A stretch of DNA of 64,000 nucleotides, from positions 1-64,000 of the forward strand of contig JAWZYV010011909.1 in NCBI GenBank assembly GCA_038373885.1, written 5' to 3'. The first letter of the stretch is position 1; each line of letters begins with the position of its first letter. Below, piece after piece: positions 33,270 to 45,300 of this stretch. The notes below the pieces were generated by a model that did not search any database, was not told the origin of the DNA, and saw only the letters and a program-made list of their open reading frames with translations. The position numbers and the translations under genes are program-made. Source of the DNA: Cheiracanthium punctorium (lineage: Eukaryota; Arthropoda; Arachnida; Araneae; Cheiracanthiidae).

Positions 33270-36200
33270 ACATTAATCGAATTCTTGTTTCATCTACTTT
33301 AAAGGAATTTTTCGATAAATTTGTCCTCAAAATTTATTTTATTTGTCTCTTGGTTGCTGGTATCATAATTTCTGTTTTTCACAAGTGTCAGCTCATCTCA
33401 TGCCAATTATTCCTATGCCAATGATTTGTAAGTGGCAGTTTAATTGATGCTTTAAAAACAGGGGATTGTTGATGTTACAATTTGAAGTAATGATGCGCAA
33501 CTTTACAGTTGGGGGCACGTGCATTTAACTTCCTTTGAAAACCATTCATTTTACTCTCTACAAATCCAACTGTACTCCAGCTCTATATATCCATCTACAC
33601 AATTTACTGCAACTGCACCCTAAGGATGTAATTGAAAACATTGTCTTATTTCTTCAATCAAAATATCGGATATGAGAGACTATTCAGCCTTGAGTTGTTC
33701 GAATCGTTCTAGTAAAACACAGACTTTAATTTTTCTACCGAAATCAGTAGAAGAAAATGTTGATAATCAACTGCTCTAGAGATATTTTGAAATCTGAGCT
33801 ACATGTGCAGCTTTGTCATGTAACATTTCTAAGCCAAATAGGCAATGAAACAGCTAAATACGAGACTGCGAATTTGCGTTGGCCTGTATATTGTTGAGTC
33901 TATGTTAGACTACTGACAGACAATCAGATTTACTCTTTAACACTACAGAAGGTTACAAAAAGAAATCTACTCTAAAAATTAGAGAAAATTTTCAACCTAT
34001 AGTATGAAGCCTTTTATCCTCAAACTTTCAGAAAAAGACTCAAGAATAGTATTTCAATTTCTTTATACTATGTTAAAAAATAGTTAATTAAAAGCGGGGA
34101 ATTTCACTGCCTTTCGTACACTTTCGATGTTTAAAAAAATCCATGAAAGCAATGTTATTATTCTTTTATGTATAAGACTTTATAATTTCGTGAATAACAG
34201 CAGCTTTAGGTTTCACAAAGGCTACTGTTTTTACGTTCCATAGAATTTTAATTTTAGAAAAAAAAATGAAAGATTCAAATTTTATAACCGTCATAAAAAT
34301 AAAATCGCATTTTCTTTGTTTTAAGATCACCTGTTTCTGGCAATATGTTTTTCAATAAGATGACAAAATAGAATTTTTAATAAAAATTTCTTAGTTAAAA
34401 ACACATCCAGTCTCCAAAGAATGCTTAAATTAAATTTCTGCATAATCGTTATTCAAGATATTTGAATTATTAATTAAGTTTTCTTTAAAATTATACAGCA
34501 GTATACATTTTTTTCTATTAAAAACGAGGATTTTTCTTGCATTCAGGAATTAAGCTATCCGCAGTGGAAATTCCTTAATAAATTTTAGAAACAAATTTGC
34601 TTTTTTAAAGATATTATTTAAAGATATTATTTTTTTTCAAGTTACCTTAACAATACCCAAAAGTTTCGGAGCTTATTTTATCACTTCAAATCTGTTTGCG
34701 TTTGACCCAATAATTTTAAATATTATCCTTTAATTTTCCAGGAAATAATGCATTATGGTTTGGGTATTCAATATTTCCCTTCTAAAATTCTGCAAGGTTC
34801 TTTCGTGTTAGAGGTAATGCCGAAATTCAATCAACAAGCAACAGAGATATATTGTCAAGATGGTGGCGTGGAAAGCTTATAAATTAGTGTAAATATTCTT
34901 TGGAAATACAAGAATGTTGTTATTTATTTCTTCATCCACGCTTCACGAACACTGCGAAATCGTAGCTACGATCTTGGTGCAATCATAATGTGCCAAGGAA
35001 GTACTATAACGAATAAGTGTGCATACAGAAATTGTCCAATGTTTTAAAACAAATTATTTTATTCACTGGAGACGTAAGCCCAAAGCGTTATAAAATACAT
35101 TTCTCATAAAATTTGTATGAAATAAGAAAAATAAAATAAGCTGTTTTATAAATTCATATAATAAATATTAAAATATCTGAAGAGCTTGTAAATAGTTTAC
35201 TTTCTTAATTACTTTTAAATTGCATCTCATATAGTATATCGAATTCAGCCACGTTTGAACTAAATATTTATTGCGTTTTTGCAAATGTAAAACAGTTTTT
35301 CCATTTTTGACCATTGGTCTAAAAATTGCCCTAAAGTGAGTTTCTAATGAAAACTTTCTATAATAAGACATTAGTTTGTCTCTTCTTTTATAAAAGCACG
35401 AGAAGAGTTTATGAATATCATGCTATGAGTGAATCCTATAATGCTGTTTTGTTTTAATCATCCGCTAATGTAGACTTTTGTACTCCTATGTGTACAAACT
35501 AAGACACATCATGAAGATTTTTAACTGAATAATTTCAAAAAGCACAGTCAAATAAAGTTTTTTTAATATACTTTTCATATCAGTATGAATAGAATAAAAG
35601 GAATAAATATTTTGAATCCTAATCACTATAATAAATCTGCACTAAGTAGTCAAACTTTGAAAATTTATTACAGTATGATAAATTGATTAATGGTTAAAAA
35701 AATGCCTTATGCATGAACATGAATAGAAAGTTTTGTTTTTGGATCACTAATTAGCTACGCATTCTGTATGTCGGTGCTTCCTAAAGCAATTTCTTTTGAA
35801 CAAAAAATAAATTCAGCACTGCTTAAACATAGAAATTAGAAGCAACTAAAGTCAAATTTAACCCTCTCAAAAGAAAATAATTCATTATGCAGTTTTGACA
35901 TTCATGCAAATTATATATATGTGTGTGTGTCTTTTCAAGACAAGACAAAAATAATGCAGTATGGATATAAATTTTCACTGAAATTAGGCCTGTATAGAAT
36001 GAAAATTTTGTTGTGACAAAAAAAAAATCTTGCACGTAGTAATGCAGTGAAGCAAGAAATTAAACAAATCTACTCCTTAAAAAGAAAAACTGCATAGCAA
36101 CTAAAAAACTGACATGGCTTATTGAACCTAAAATCTCTTAGATAAACTTAAAAGGTACCTAGGCGCAACTTTTTTTTTTTTTTAATTTTAGTCCGAAAGG

Positions 36201-36690
36201 ACGGAAACAAATGATATTAACCCTTTCCGGAAGGTTGCTGAATTTTGAGGAAATCATTGCCAAGACAAAAAGTTAGCTGCTCGAATTACACTAGAGATTT
36301 TCCCTTCTAAGCCTGATCCACATGAAAGTCTTCAAAATCACCTTGTACTAAAATTTTTTTCTACATGATGAAAGACAAAAAAGCATTGCATGTAATATTC
36401 TGCTTATTCTCATGAGTGATTTAACATTAGAAGTGAAAGAGATTTTATGAAAATTACAACTTTGCTTTTGAAAAACTACATTCCCTTTGATAAACTACAG
36501 TAGAGTTTAAAATTTACACTAGTTTAATTAAACTTAATTTTAAAATGTAATCAGAATTTATATTTATTAGGAAGATTCATGTACTGTTAAAATGTGGAAT
36601 ATTTTTAAATTATTTTAAAAATAATTGTGTGTAATACCGGTGAATTAATTGTGGATACACTTTGAAAAACGGTACCATTCTCATAAAATT
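33270..36690. other. No gene seen: 3.4 kb of AT-rich DNA
   Basis: No terminal repeats, RNA genes or plausible coding frame. A tiny tandem copy AAAGATATTATTT occurs near 34607-34634. Short TA/TG simple repeats occur near 35912-35932. TTAACCCTTTCCGG at 36217 recalls the palindromic TTAA family only for its first ten bases. Confidence 0.5.
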
Positions 36691-36692
36691 TG

Positions 36693-36785
36693 TACCATCG
36701 TCATCATCATCATCGTCATCATTCATCGTCATCATCATGTACCATCGTCATCATCGTCGTCATCATCATCGTCATCAGCAGATGA
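36693..36785. repeat. CAT/CGT trinucleotide microsatellite
   Basis: About 90 bases of ATC/GTC triplets (units ATCGTC and ATCATC), with a small direct duplication of GTACCATCGTCATCATC. In frame this would read as mixed Asp/Ser/Ile/His runs but no flanking frame supports coding. Confidence 0.9.
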
Positions 36786-36789
36786 ATGA

Positions 36790-38200
36790 GATGAAGAATC
36801 TATACCATCCGCGTTACTTTCATTAGTATATCTAATTGTGCCAATAGTGATAAAATATTTTCCAGCATTAGTCTTTCTTTTCGCCATATTTCCACTTTGG
36901 TTACTCTAACTTTCTGACCACATACTGCGAAAATACCGTTAAAAAATATCCCCATCGTTCCAAAAAATAAGAAGTTAATCAGAAGCTGCCAGATGGGAAA
37001 GAGCGGACTGGACAGTGCAATTAATAAGAAGACTTTATTACATTACTGAATGTTTTGGTAATGTAAAAACACGGACTTCTCCCAAAAGTAAAAATCAAGG
37101 GAAAATGTTTATGAAGGCTAGTGGTATCTGAAAACCATTTAGTAACATTTAAAGATGGTTTTAGGGATGTAGCAACATCTTTTATTCAAAATGGAAAACG
37201 TTAAATTTGCCAGGCTTGTTGGATATCTGTCTTCAAAAAATGAATGTGTGATTGGGAACATCCTAATTGTTAGGATTGGTTATGATAAAAAAAGTGCAAA
37301 TGCATTTTTAAAAAATCTTGTTACATGTAGTTTCTGCTACTGAAAGCCTTATCAAAACTAAGTTATTCAGTCGAGAGCTAGACTGATTTGAACAGGTCAC
37401 TTCCAAAACAGAAAACGAGAAATAATGCTGCTAAAAAGACAAACATTCCAGAACAAGAGTGTTATCTTGTATAGATAAGTACTATAAAGGCTGAACAAAA
37501 AGCCTTAGAGACAACTCTGTAAATCAGGGTTATGTAAAAAGATCCATTCCCAATTACCCTAGCTTACCCTAAATTCTAATCATAAATGCCAAATAAGAAA
37601 TTAACATTAACCAGAATGGCTTTACAGTCGTGCATGATGTATGCTTAAAAGCTCAATTTTTGCAATAAAATGAACTATAAATACACTTTTAATTATTAAA
37701 CACAGAACTAACGCAGTTTAATGTAGTTAGGTAATAAGTTTATATGTTTGCACAGTACGCTCGAAGCAAGCGCTGAATAAATAGTTTTAATTAGTTTTCC
37801 CATAAATCTGAATTTTGATTTCAAAAGTAATTACGGAAATACACATAAAATATGATTCGTTTATCATACAGCATTCAGGGTTGTTCACTCTTTGTTTTCG
37901 TTTATTATGTGTGCACGAATTCAATTAAATCTCTGCATTCCTGTCATTAAATGCGCTTGCATAATGAATATTTGAATTAAAACTCAGCAGAAATATATCG
38001 CGTATGTGGAAGCGTGTTTGAGAAACCGGTGTTTACCTTGATGTAAAAAGAGTTGGATCGTTTTGTAGCATTTTATTTTGAGACAATCTTTTGCGCGAAG
38101 ACATACGATACCCTTGGTTATATTCATAAGTGAAACAACGCCCAAATTTCCAAATTTCGCACAGGAATAAGCCTACTTTTTAATGCCAATACAATCGAGC
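36790..38200. other. No gene seen
   Basis: Mostly AT-rich, less extreme around 36880-37640. I could not identify splice-flanked frames or repeat ends; this part could be a UTR or unique intergenic DNA. Confidence 0.45.
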
Positions 38201-38202
38201 CA

Positions 38203-38600
38203 GCTTAATGGAATAGCCACTTTGTCAGTAAAAATTATTCTTTTTAATCGGAATATTCCACTATTCGGGATCACATTGATAATTTACGCTTAATAGAATA
38301 GCCAATTTGGCAGTTAAAATTATTCTTTTAAGCGGGTTTTTCCACTATCCGGGATCACATTGACAATTATCCAGTAATTATTCTTTAAAGCGGGATATTC
38401 CACTCTCCGTGGTCACATTGACAATTTACGCTTAATAGAATAGCAATTTGCCAATCAAAATTATTTTTTTAAGCGGGACCTCACTATCCGCTTTGACAAT
38501 TTACTACGGTTTGGTACATTGAAAATTTATTAAATTAAAGGGGATATTCTTTTAACCGATATTCCATTAAGCGGATTTGCCTATATTTTTTAATACTTTA
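38203..38600 (-). repeat. pogo-like element remnant with 85-bp tandem repeats
   Basis: Units starting GCTTAATGGAATAGCC (38203), GCTTAATAGAATAGCC (38288) and GCTTAATAGAATAGC (38430), with a truncated unit between, each contain a TTTTAAGCGGG-type word and GATCACATTGACAATTTAC. At the right edge TATTCCATTAAGCGGATTTG resembles a TIR. The minus-strand words GTACCAAACCGTA and ATTAAGCGGGTTTCACTG are shared with the fragment at 47400-47550, so both belong to one family. CAGTGAAACCCGCTTAATG ends are typical of pogo/Tigger elements. Confidence 0.6.
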
Positions 38601-38688
38601 CAACATTGAAAAGTGGTCGCTTTTTGTTTATCCGCCCGTGCTTTAACTGCCGTAAACTTGCATCGATAACTGCGAAATTTATTTATTA

Positions 38689-39800
38689 CTAGCTGAAGTA
38701 CCCGTTCTTCGCACGGGAATGAATGGACTTTTGATATTACGATTTGTGGTGATTACTATTTATTGTAATAAAGAGATATAGCAAAATGGATATCGCATTA
38801 TATTGTGTTCAATAACCATGCATACTGAATTTCAAGGCAATCGTTTGTACGGTGCAGAAGGCCATGCGGCGTAGCGCAATCTAGTGGAGAGTTTTAGCAA
38901 AACGGATACGGCGAAAATATTCTTCGCATTCAGATATCGATGAATACGAAATTTCAGGACGATCGGCTGGACAGCCCTGAAGTTCATGTGTTGATGCGAC
39001 ATCTAACGCGAAACTCTTCCCCGTGTTCAAATATCTATGTATACCTATTTTCATAGCGATCGGTTGCATAGCGAAGTGATACACTGCAGCGCGATCTAGT
39101 GGTTAATTAAAGTAATGATTTGCTACAGTGCTGTCAAGTGGCGAGTTATAGCAAAATGGATAACGCCAAAATATTCTCATTGTTCAAATAGCTATGAATA
39201 CTGATTTTCATAGCGACCGTTTGAATGGTCAAGAATTTGGCCTGCTGCAGCGTCATCTAGTGGCGAGTTAAAATAATGCATTGCAGTGCCATCGAGTGGT
39301 GAGTAACATCAAAAGGAACACAGTTAGAATATATTCTTCGTGCTGAAATGTGTAAGTATAAGAAATTTTATGCCGATTAGTCGAACGGTATAGAAGTTGA
39401 TGCGTTGCAGCGCCATTTAGCGGCAAGTTACAGCAAAATGGATACTGAAAAATATTCTCCGTGTTCTAATATCAGCGTGTACCAAATTTCATCGAAATCG
39501 GTTGGACGATGTTCGCATAGTAAACGGCTAAACGGAATAGAATTCGACGTTCTGCTGCGCCACCTGGTGGCAAGTTAGAGGAAAACGGATAGCATAAAAA
39601 GCTTCACCATGATAAAAGACTTAGGTGAACCAAATTTCATGGTGCAACGGTGCTCAACGGTGCTGGAGTTTTTCAACCTCATACACACATACCAACATTC
39701 ATTTTTATCTATAACCAGTGTCATTATATATGCCAGTCTCAAATAAAATCCAGTTTCAAATCTTAGCCTCGCCAAAGTGCCAACATACGCCATTTTGCAA
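38689..39800 (+). repeat. Dispersed repeat E1 (CTAGCTGAAGTACCCG head)
   Basis: The head CTAGCTGAAGTACCCGTTCT is followed by GCACGGG, forming a short hairpin (CCCGT...ACGGG); E2 at 49737 has the same head and an equivalent hairpin. The body holds diverged tandem copies of a unit of about 140 bases with AGCGCCATCTAGTGGCGAGT, TAGCAAAATGGATA, ATATTCTTCGTGTTCAAATA and ATTTCATAGCGATCGGTTG (examples near 38880, 39090, 39240 and 39410). No open frame is kept. Such repeats are abundant in arthropods and are often listed as unclassified or LINE-derived. Confidence 0.65.
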
Positions 39801-39839
39801 GCGTTTTTTCAGGAAATCATTCGAAGCATTGACTTAGCA

Positions 39840-40165
39840 GCAATAATATATGGGAAATGGTTCGACCGCGAAAAAGTAAAGCAAGCCTTTATTTGAAAAG
39901 TTGAATCCCTTAATACAGCCGAATTTTTTAAAATTATCAACTATAACGTGTTTTATTCATCATTACTCCGATGTACTAAATGAGAAGATTTCAATTTCCT
40001 TAAATTTGGCGGAATTCCCCCAACTTAAATCAATGCACTCAATTGGCGAGAATTCTGAAGTTAGATCGCTTGAAATCCCTTAATAACTGCATTATTTCTT
40101 CACGGATCATTAAAATTTAACGCTGCATTCTAATAAAACCTTTGCACTTGTTTTCAAAAATCTAT
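39840..40165. other. No gene seen between E1 and D3
   Basis: AT-rich, no features. A 60-codon frame (39901-40083) has no recognisable motif. Confidence 0.45.
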
Positions 40166-40735
40166 TTCCTTAAGCTCTCAATAAATTGCGCCAAGCCGAA
40201 AACTGTGCAAACCGCTAGAACTCACTTACTCAAAATCGATATTTCAGCCACTTTATTTTTTCGCCAAACTAAAAAATTTTACACATTAGCCTCGGAAATC
40301 TTCAATTTTTGTTGTTTTGCGTATAAAACATTCATTCCTGCTCTGATTTCCCATGCACACGATATTATAATTAAAAAAAAAATAACCTTACGAATATAAA
40401 CTAACAACAACAAAAAAAAAACATTATTATTCTTTTATTTTTACTTTGAGAATTTAAAACATTTTATTCGGCAAAATCGCCACACATGGCAACCACGATC
40501 CTTATTTCACACTTTTTTCACAACAAATACAGAAAGGGGTTACAATTACGGAAAGCTTTTTGCGTGGAGAGCATAAAAAAATCTCTTAAATTCCGGGAAC
40601 GGGTGGACTTTCAAAGTTTTAAAGTGGACTATGAGTTATTCTATATTATTTTACATATCTGTGCTAAATTTCAGGCCGATAGGTCCATTTTTGTGGATTT
40701 ATATACGATTCAAATCCAGAAACAAACAAACTGAA
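40166..40735 (+). repeat. Dispersed repeat D3
   Basis: Shares ordered blocks with D1 and D2: AATTGCGCCAAG, CACTTTATTTTTTCGCCAAA, ATTCCTGCTCTGATTTCCCA followed by TGCACACGATATTATAATTA, ACACATGGCAACC and GGGGTTACAATTACGG. The distal part diverges. Two overlapping short open frames (40142-40399, 40486-40734) are by-products and are not conserved in D1 or D2. Confidence 0.65.
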
Positions 40736-41072
40736 TTTCATTTTTACTTATAAGATTTCTATGCACTTTGCCATGTACACGCTTAATTTAATCGAGCGAA
40801 ATTCGATCAGTCGGAGCGAATTTGCGATCCTTTCCGTACTTGAAAGTGCACTTAGGAGCGTTTTTCGATCACTGAGCGCAGCGAAATATTCGGGGCGAAT
40901 AATATCAGTACTTTAGTAAACAGGAAGCGGTGGGACGTGGATTTCTGGGAAAAAGAGAACTTAAAGAGCGTTTTTGCTTTAATACTGTGGGTTTCGATGT
41001 AGAAAGGTTTTAAGGTTTTGGACATTTTTTTTTTTTTGCGCAAAAAAAAATAAGTTAAATTTCTAGGAAAAG

Positions 41073-41243
41073 CAAGGGCGGATTAAAGGGGGGGGGGAGA
41101 AGAAAGAAATTAATGTAAAAGATCCTATTTCACCTCCATAAAGTGGATGTATATGTCAATCTTCTAACTAACCGCTCCCACCGACAAACTAACCAACCCC
41201 CCCCCCCCCCCCCCCCGACAAACTTGCAATAATCCGCCATTGA
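41073..41243. mobile_element. hAT-like MITE, 171 bp, perfect 8-bp target duplication
   Basis: Ends CAAGGGCGGATTA and, in reverse complement, CAATGGCGGATTA match at 12 of 13 positions. AGGAAAAG flanks both sides exactly (41065-41072 and 41244-41251). The interior contains a G run at the left and 20 consecutive C at 41197-41216 to the right. A truncated relative lies at 12306. The CA(A/G)NGGCGGATTA terminus differs from the CGTAGCCAG family, so it is a second hAT-like MITE lineage. Confidence 0.85.
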
Positions 41244-41259
41244 GGAAAAGCCAACATTC

Positions 41260-42390
41260 AGGGTTCAAGTTAAAGAGAAAATCACTAAAACTGCATTCGA
41301 CCACTTTTACACGGTTTCCCTCCCCCCTCCCTCTTACTCGAGTATTATTTTTTTTTAAGAGAGAGGATACATAAACAAGCGGTAACGGAATCTGGAAAGA
41401 TTTTCTAAATCTATCGTACGACAGATCATTAGAAAAAGAAAAGAAATTGTTTTATCCTATTCGCTAACTGCGTAGAACAGGGAATTGGGCGGGGAAAAAA
41501 AATAATAGATAATGATAAGCATGCATGAAGCAATAACACAAATTGCTCTTAAGTGAAATGTGTATTACTCGGATATTAATTAAACAGAATCCAATAGACT
41601 CACTAAAGAATGCAGTAATTTAATTAGGAGCTGTAATCCCGAAACGAGAATTGGAAATTAACAAATTCCCCTTTCTTCCTTGCGAGAATGAAAGAATTTT
41701 CTTAGCAGTACTCGGCAACTGTTTTCTAGCTATTCATTAAAAACAGAACTGAGAGAATATGATAATTACTAAAACCATTCTTTACTTAATTATTTTAAAT
41801 AATTAATATCCCGAGATTCCTTTTTAAGAACATTTCCTCTTTGGAAATGAATGCTTTGAGTAACCCCCGAGAAAGAAGTTCCGAGTGCTTGCGTTTTGTG
41901 ACAGGTTTAATTTGGTTACCTTAAGAAAAGAAAGTAACTCTAGTTATTAAATTTTTTTCCATGTAAACACTGAATGTTGTGAATTGGTAATCAATATGTA
42001 CCAAATGACTTTAATAATGTTTGTCAGGATTTTCCATTTTCTTTAATTTATGTTTGTAGTTTATATTTTAATATTTGATTTGTAAATAGGCGTTTCGTAA
42101 ACTAACTTGCAATTAAATGTATAAAAATTTTATTGTTTTCAAAATACTTTTTGAACGGTGAATAATGAAGATTTCAGATCTAAAATGTTATTACATGAAA
42201 AAAAAAAATATTTACTCACACACTTTAAAACAAAGTTTAAAATTACTCATGAAAATTCCGTTTGTATGTCTCTGCCTTATTATAGTAATTTATCATATTA
42301 TCTATTCTACTGAATATTGCAAATGGTATGCTGTAGCATGAATATGGGCATTTGGTATGTAAAATGTGTATACAGAACAATAAGCCACTT
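41260..42390. other. No gene seen
   Basis: AT-rich unique DNA. No repeat terminus, tRNA or coding frame. The run at 41520-41660 is somewhat less AT-rich with AATTAACAAATTCCCC-type words; nothing further can be said. Confidence 0.45.
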
Positions 42391-42394
42391 TAAG

Positions 42395-42640
42395 CACACT
42401 GGGCCCCACCAGAGGCCGAGTGCATAGAGATTTGAACTAGGAGACAGACGGCCTGGTTCGAAACCAGGTCGCGTCTGCCGACCTAACCGTACGGAGTTTT
42501 CCGTGGTTTCCTCCGAAACTTAGCGTAAGTACTGGTTAGGACCCCTTATAAAGACCCCGAAGGTGGGTATCCCACCCATCAACATAGATCCCACGTGTAA
42601 ATAAATAGCTGTAATCCCACAACACAACACATTAAACCTG
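42395..42640 (+). mobile_element. tRNA-derived SINE
   Basis: A canonical B box GGTTCGAAACC (42455-42465) sits in a perfect T arm, CCTGG-TTCGAAA-CCAGG (42452-42468). Upstream GAGGCCGAGTGCATAGAG occupies the A-box position in worn form. The body has GGAGTTTTCCGTGGTTTCCT, GGTTAGGACCCCTTATAAAG and GAAGGTGGGTATCCCACCC and ends in an ACAACACAACAC tail. The body resembles tRNA-derived SINEs that I associate with spiders (CCGTGGTTTTC...GGTTAG type), an identification from memory. A decayed copy is at 32190. Confidence 0.75.
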
Positions 42641-42702
42641 TGTCCAAAACTAAAGTTATCAAATCGACCATTATCTGAAAAAAGAGAGTATTCACTGTAT
42701 GG

Positions 42703-42990
42703 TGTGGCTACCCAGGCCTAGACCTCAATCCCATGGAGCACTTGTGGAATGCTCTTGGAAAAGTCAAATCTTGTCGACAACACCCCTCCCCCTCCAAGGA
42801 CCCTTCAGGCGTCAAAATCGGAGGTTTTTGAAGAATGGGAATGACTGCCACAATCTTTGATCAATTAGCCTCATTAACAGTATGAATACTCGATGTGACG
42901 TTTGTACAGCTGAACAATGTGGCTACACTTTAGTGGGCGGAGCAGTGAACAGTTTCGACATAGGACCCATGTTGCTGTCATCTGCATATC
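42703..42990 (+). pseudogene. Tc1-like transposase C-terminal relic
   Basis: One frame from 42703 reads CGYPGLDLNPMEHLWNALGK, the block around the last catalytic Glu of DD34E Tc1 transposases (usual form SPDLNPIEHLW); the Glu is kept. A second frame gives SEVFEEWE, stop, LPQSLIN, matching the EEW..IPQ..I..L helix, and a third gives MNTRCDVCTAEQCGYT, the (S)M..RC.A(V)...GG(H/Y)T ending. At least two frameshifts and several stops break it. Upstream catalytic parts are absent; the element is dead. Confidence 0.8.
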
Positions 42991-42999
42991 TGCTTACAT

Positions 43000-44740
43000 T
43001 AAACTGTTGTGCAAATATTTTATGTTACCAATTACTCCCCTTCAGCATGAGGTATTTCTATACGAATTTCAAGTGCATTAAACTAATTTTTTGTCACGAA
43101 TACAAAAGGGTAGAGAAGAAGGCTACACCAGAAACGTAGAGTAATATAAACTCATTGTTTAGAGTTAGATATAAGGATATTAAAGAATACAAAAAGCCGT
43201 ACTACTCGAAAAATCTCATTTTTTTGTATGTTTGTAAACTTAATTTTGTACACCGGCGTACATTAAGATCCATAGGCAGTCATTGTTTAAATTTTATTTT
43301 AGAGATGTTCATTTCAAACAAATATTGCATTTTATTAAAGTTCATGTAAGAATGTGCTTCGTCAAAAATAGCGTATGTAACATTTATAAATCATTTACAG
43401 GAGCAAACAAAAATCTCATCCTTTTAAGCTGTTGGCGAAGTGACCAAAAAATACTTTAGTGCCTTGAAGTACATTATTTAAACACATATAGGTAAACGAA
43501 CAGTTCAGAACGTATGGTGGTGCAAAAGTGTCCTCAGTTCTTTGGCTGTAAAAGGAACCAACCGGTATTCAGAAAGGAATGCTGTGTCAGCTCTCTCCTT
43601 TTGTAGATGAAGAAGTGTGGACCTTTTGAATAGTCCGAAAGTGCATTCTGTACCATTTTTTTTAATGTACGAGAGCTTTCAAACAAAGCATTTCACTTTC
43701 ATTTTGATCATCAAATAACTTGAGTGTTTTTAATACTTCGACCGTCGTATTCCCATTAATCTATGAAGTTCCACCGTTTCAAAAAAACAGCAGCTTCGAT
43801 TGCTCTTCCGCTAACATCGTTGCTTCCAGTCATTGGTCTTGGAATGCTTCAGCTTTGGCCAGGAATTAAATTTGGGACACAAAACAGGAGTGTCTACCGT
43901 CGCATCTTTGCAACTACGGGAGCAAACAAGTTAATCCTTCACTAAGCAGTAATGTAATTACGGAACTAAAGGGGGGGGGTTATAATTGATCTCAGCCTGA
44001 TTTACCTTTGTTTATAACGTGTACAATATTACATTAAACACGAACAATTCAGCAATCTTTAAATATACACTTCCGATAGCAAAAATTTATCAGTTAATCT
44101 AACAAAATAAACATCCACCAGTGTATTTAAAAAGTGCCTCTAGCTAAAGTGCCTATAGCAAGAATTTTAATCAGTTGTGCTGTCCATTTTCCTACACTGC
44201 ATCAAAAATAAACAAAAATTCTTTGAAATATGCTTTTTAAAAACTGTCATAGTCGTTTTTAAATCTCAGACTTCCTAAATCTTTCTGATGGAAAGAAAGA
44301 AAAACTCTCCATCAACCAGAAGCTATATTCTTTTACTCTGGAAGCTTATTCTCATATTTTCAATAAAGTTTTCAAACTTTTGATAACTTTTCGTTGGCAT
44401 CATTTTCAACTCCATATACATCTGTCACTCTTGACTGGCAAAGCAATGTTGTTGTTTTCGGAAGATTTATTTTTGTTGGACGTACGTATTTGTGTGCATG
44501 GAACTTTTGCAAAGATAATCAAACAGAACTTTGCGAGTTATGGTTTCTATTTCTTGTCGTTTGTAGGGCTGAATTTAATGTCTGGAGATATTTTCCCCGT
44601 TAAAAACTGGAAGTTTAAAATTTTAATTTAAAATAAGATTCAGAATTGCATCGCCTGTATATCTTCGTATCGAATTCCAGAGATGAAACAAACTTAAAAG
44701 TACACACGATGCAATCATGAGAGAATTTTTGAAGACCTTA
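43000..44740. other. No gene recognised
   Basis: Several small open frames (e.g. 43155-43349, 43763-43945, 44380-44631) have no recognisable domain. On the minus strand at 43650-43790 a stretch reads TVEVLKTLKLFDDQNESEML without a stop, more protein-like than usual, but it is closed by stops on both sides. An old decayed gene or element cannot be excluded. Confidence 0.35.
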
Positions 44741-44741
44741 A

Positions 44742-45006
44742 TTAACACTAAACATACCAACATTTAATGTATACCTATTTTTACCATAGCCGGTCAAATG
44801 ACCGGTTGTGGTAGATAACGGTATACGACAAATGTAACTCAAAAAACAACAAAATACAAATAAAAAAAATAATAGGGTATCAATTGTATATAATAATTGA
44901 AAAAGTCATGAAGTCAAATGTGCAAAAACGATAAGATTGTATGCACATTTTTTATACAAAAGTTCATAATCGGTCATTTGACCGCTTATGGTAGTTTTAG
45001 TATTAA
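44742..45006. mobile_element. piggyBac-like MITE, second family (CGGTCAAATGACCG ends)
   Basis: TTAA at 44742-44745 and 45003-45006 bounds a 265-bp element. The reverse complement of the right end reads TTAATACTAAAACTACCATA then AGCGGTCAAATGACCG; the left end reads TTAACACTAAACATACC, with ACCATAGCCGGTCAAATGACCGG about 50 bases in. The left end therefore carries a short insertion. GGTCATTTGACC is itself palindromic. TTAA targets and the ends fit piggyBac-group elements; no coding capacity. Confidence 0.7.
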
Positions 45007-45019
45007 GAAATCTACATAC

Positions 45020-45300
45020 TTCTCAAAATCTACTTCATACAATCACCTTTCTTTCTTGAAACATCTGCCATGTTTCACAGAACTTTGCAAAGAGGTCTTT
45101 AAAGAAATTAGTCGATTACTTCGATCATTTCGAGTTTATTGAAGCCATTTTTTCTGCATTGCAGTGCTTCCCGTCCGCCAAGGGGATGCTTTAGGTACTC
45201 CAGAAAGATGAAAATCACTTGGAGCTATGACAGGGCGTGATTAAGAGCCGTACGTAACTTCCCAGTCAAATGAGGATCTAGGACCTTCAGTTATCATGAA
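45020..45300 (-). pseudogene. Mariner-like transposase C-terminal relic
   Basis: On the minus strand VIAPSDFHLSGVPK is followed, after a frameshift, by YLKHPLGGREALQCRKNGFN. This matches the mariner (S)PDLAPSD(Y/F)HLF..LK..LGGR.F block that holds the third catalytic Asp of DD34D; that Asp is present. Downstream, KLEMIEVID and (after more shifts) VKHGRCFKKER fit the C-terminal tail. Stops are frequent and the upstream domains are absent; the 189-bp minisatellite begins where they should be. Confidence 0.7.

Noticed and set aside
36217..36235. TTAACCCTTTCCGGAAGG as a further palindromic TTAA element
   Set aside because: Only the first ten bases match the family terminus; there is no GCGCA block, palindrome or second TTAA end.
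43763..43945. Short frame with a hydrophobic stretch (SIALPLTSLLPVIGLGML)
   Set aside because: Sixty codons only, no splice signals or homology that I can recognise, and the minus strand is equally open nearby.
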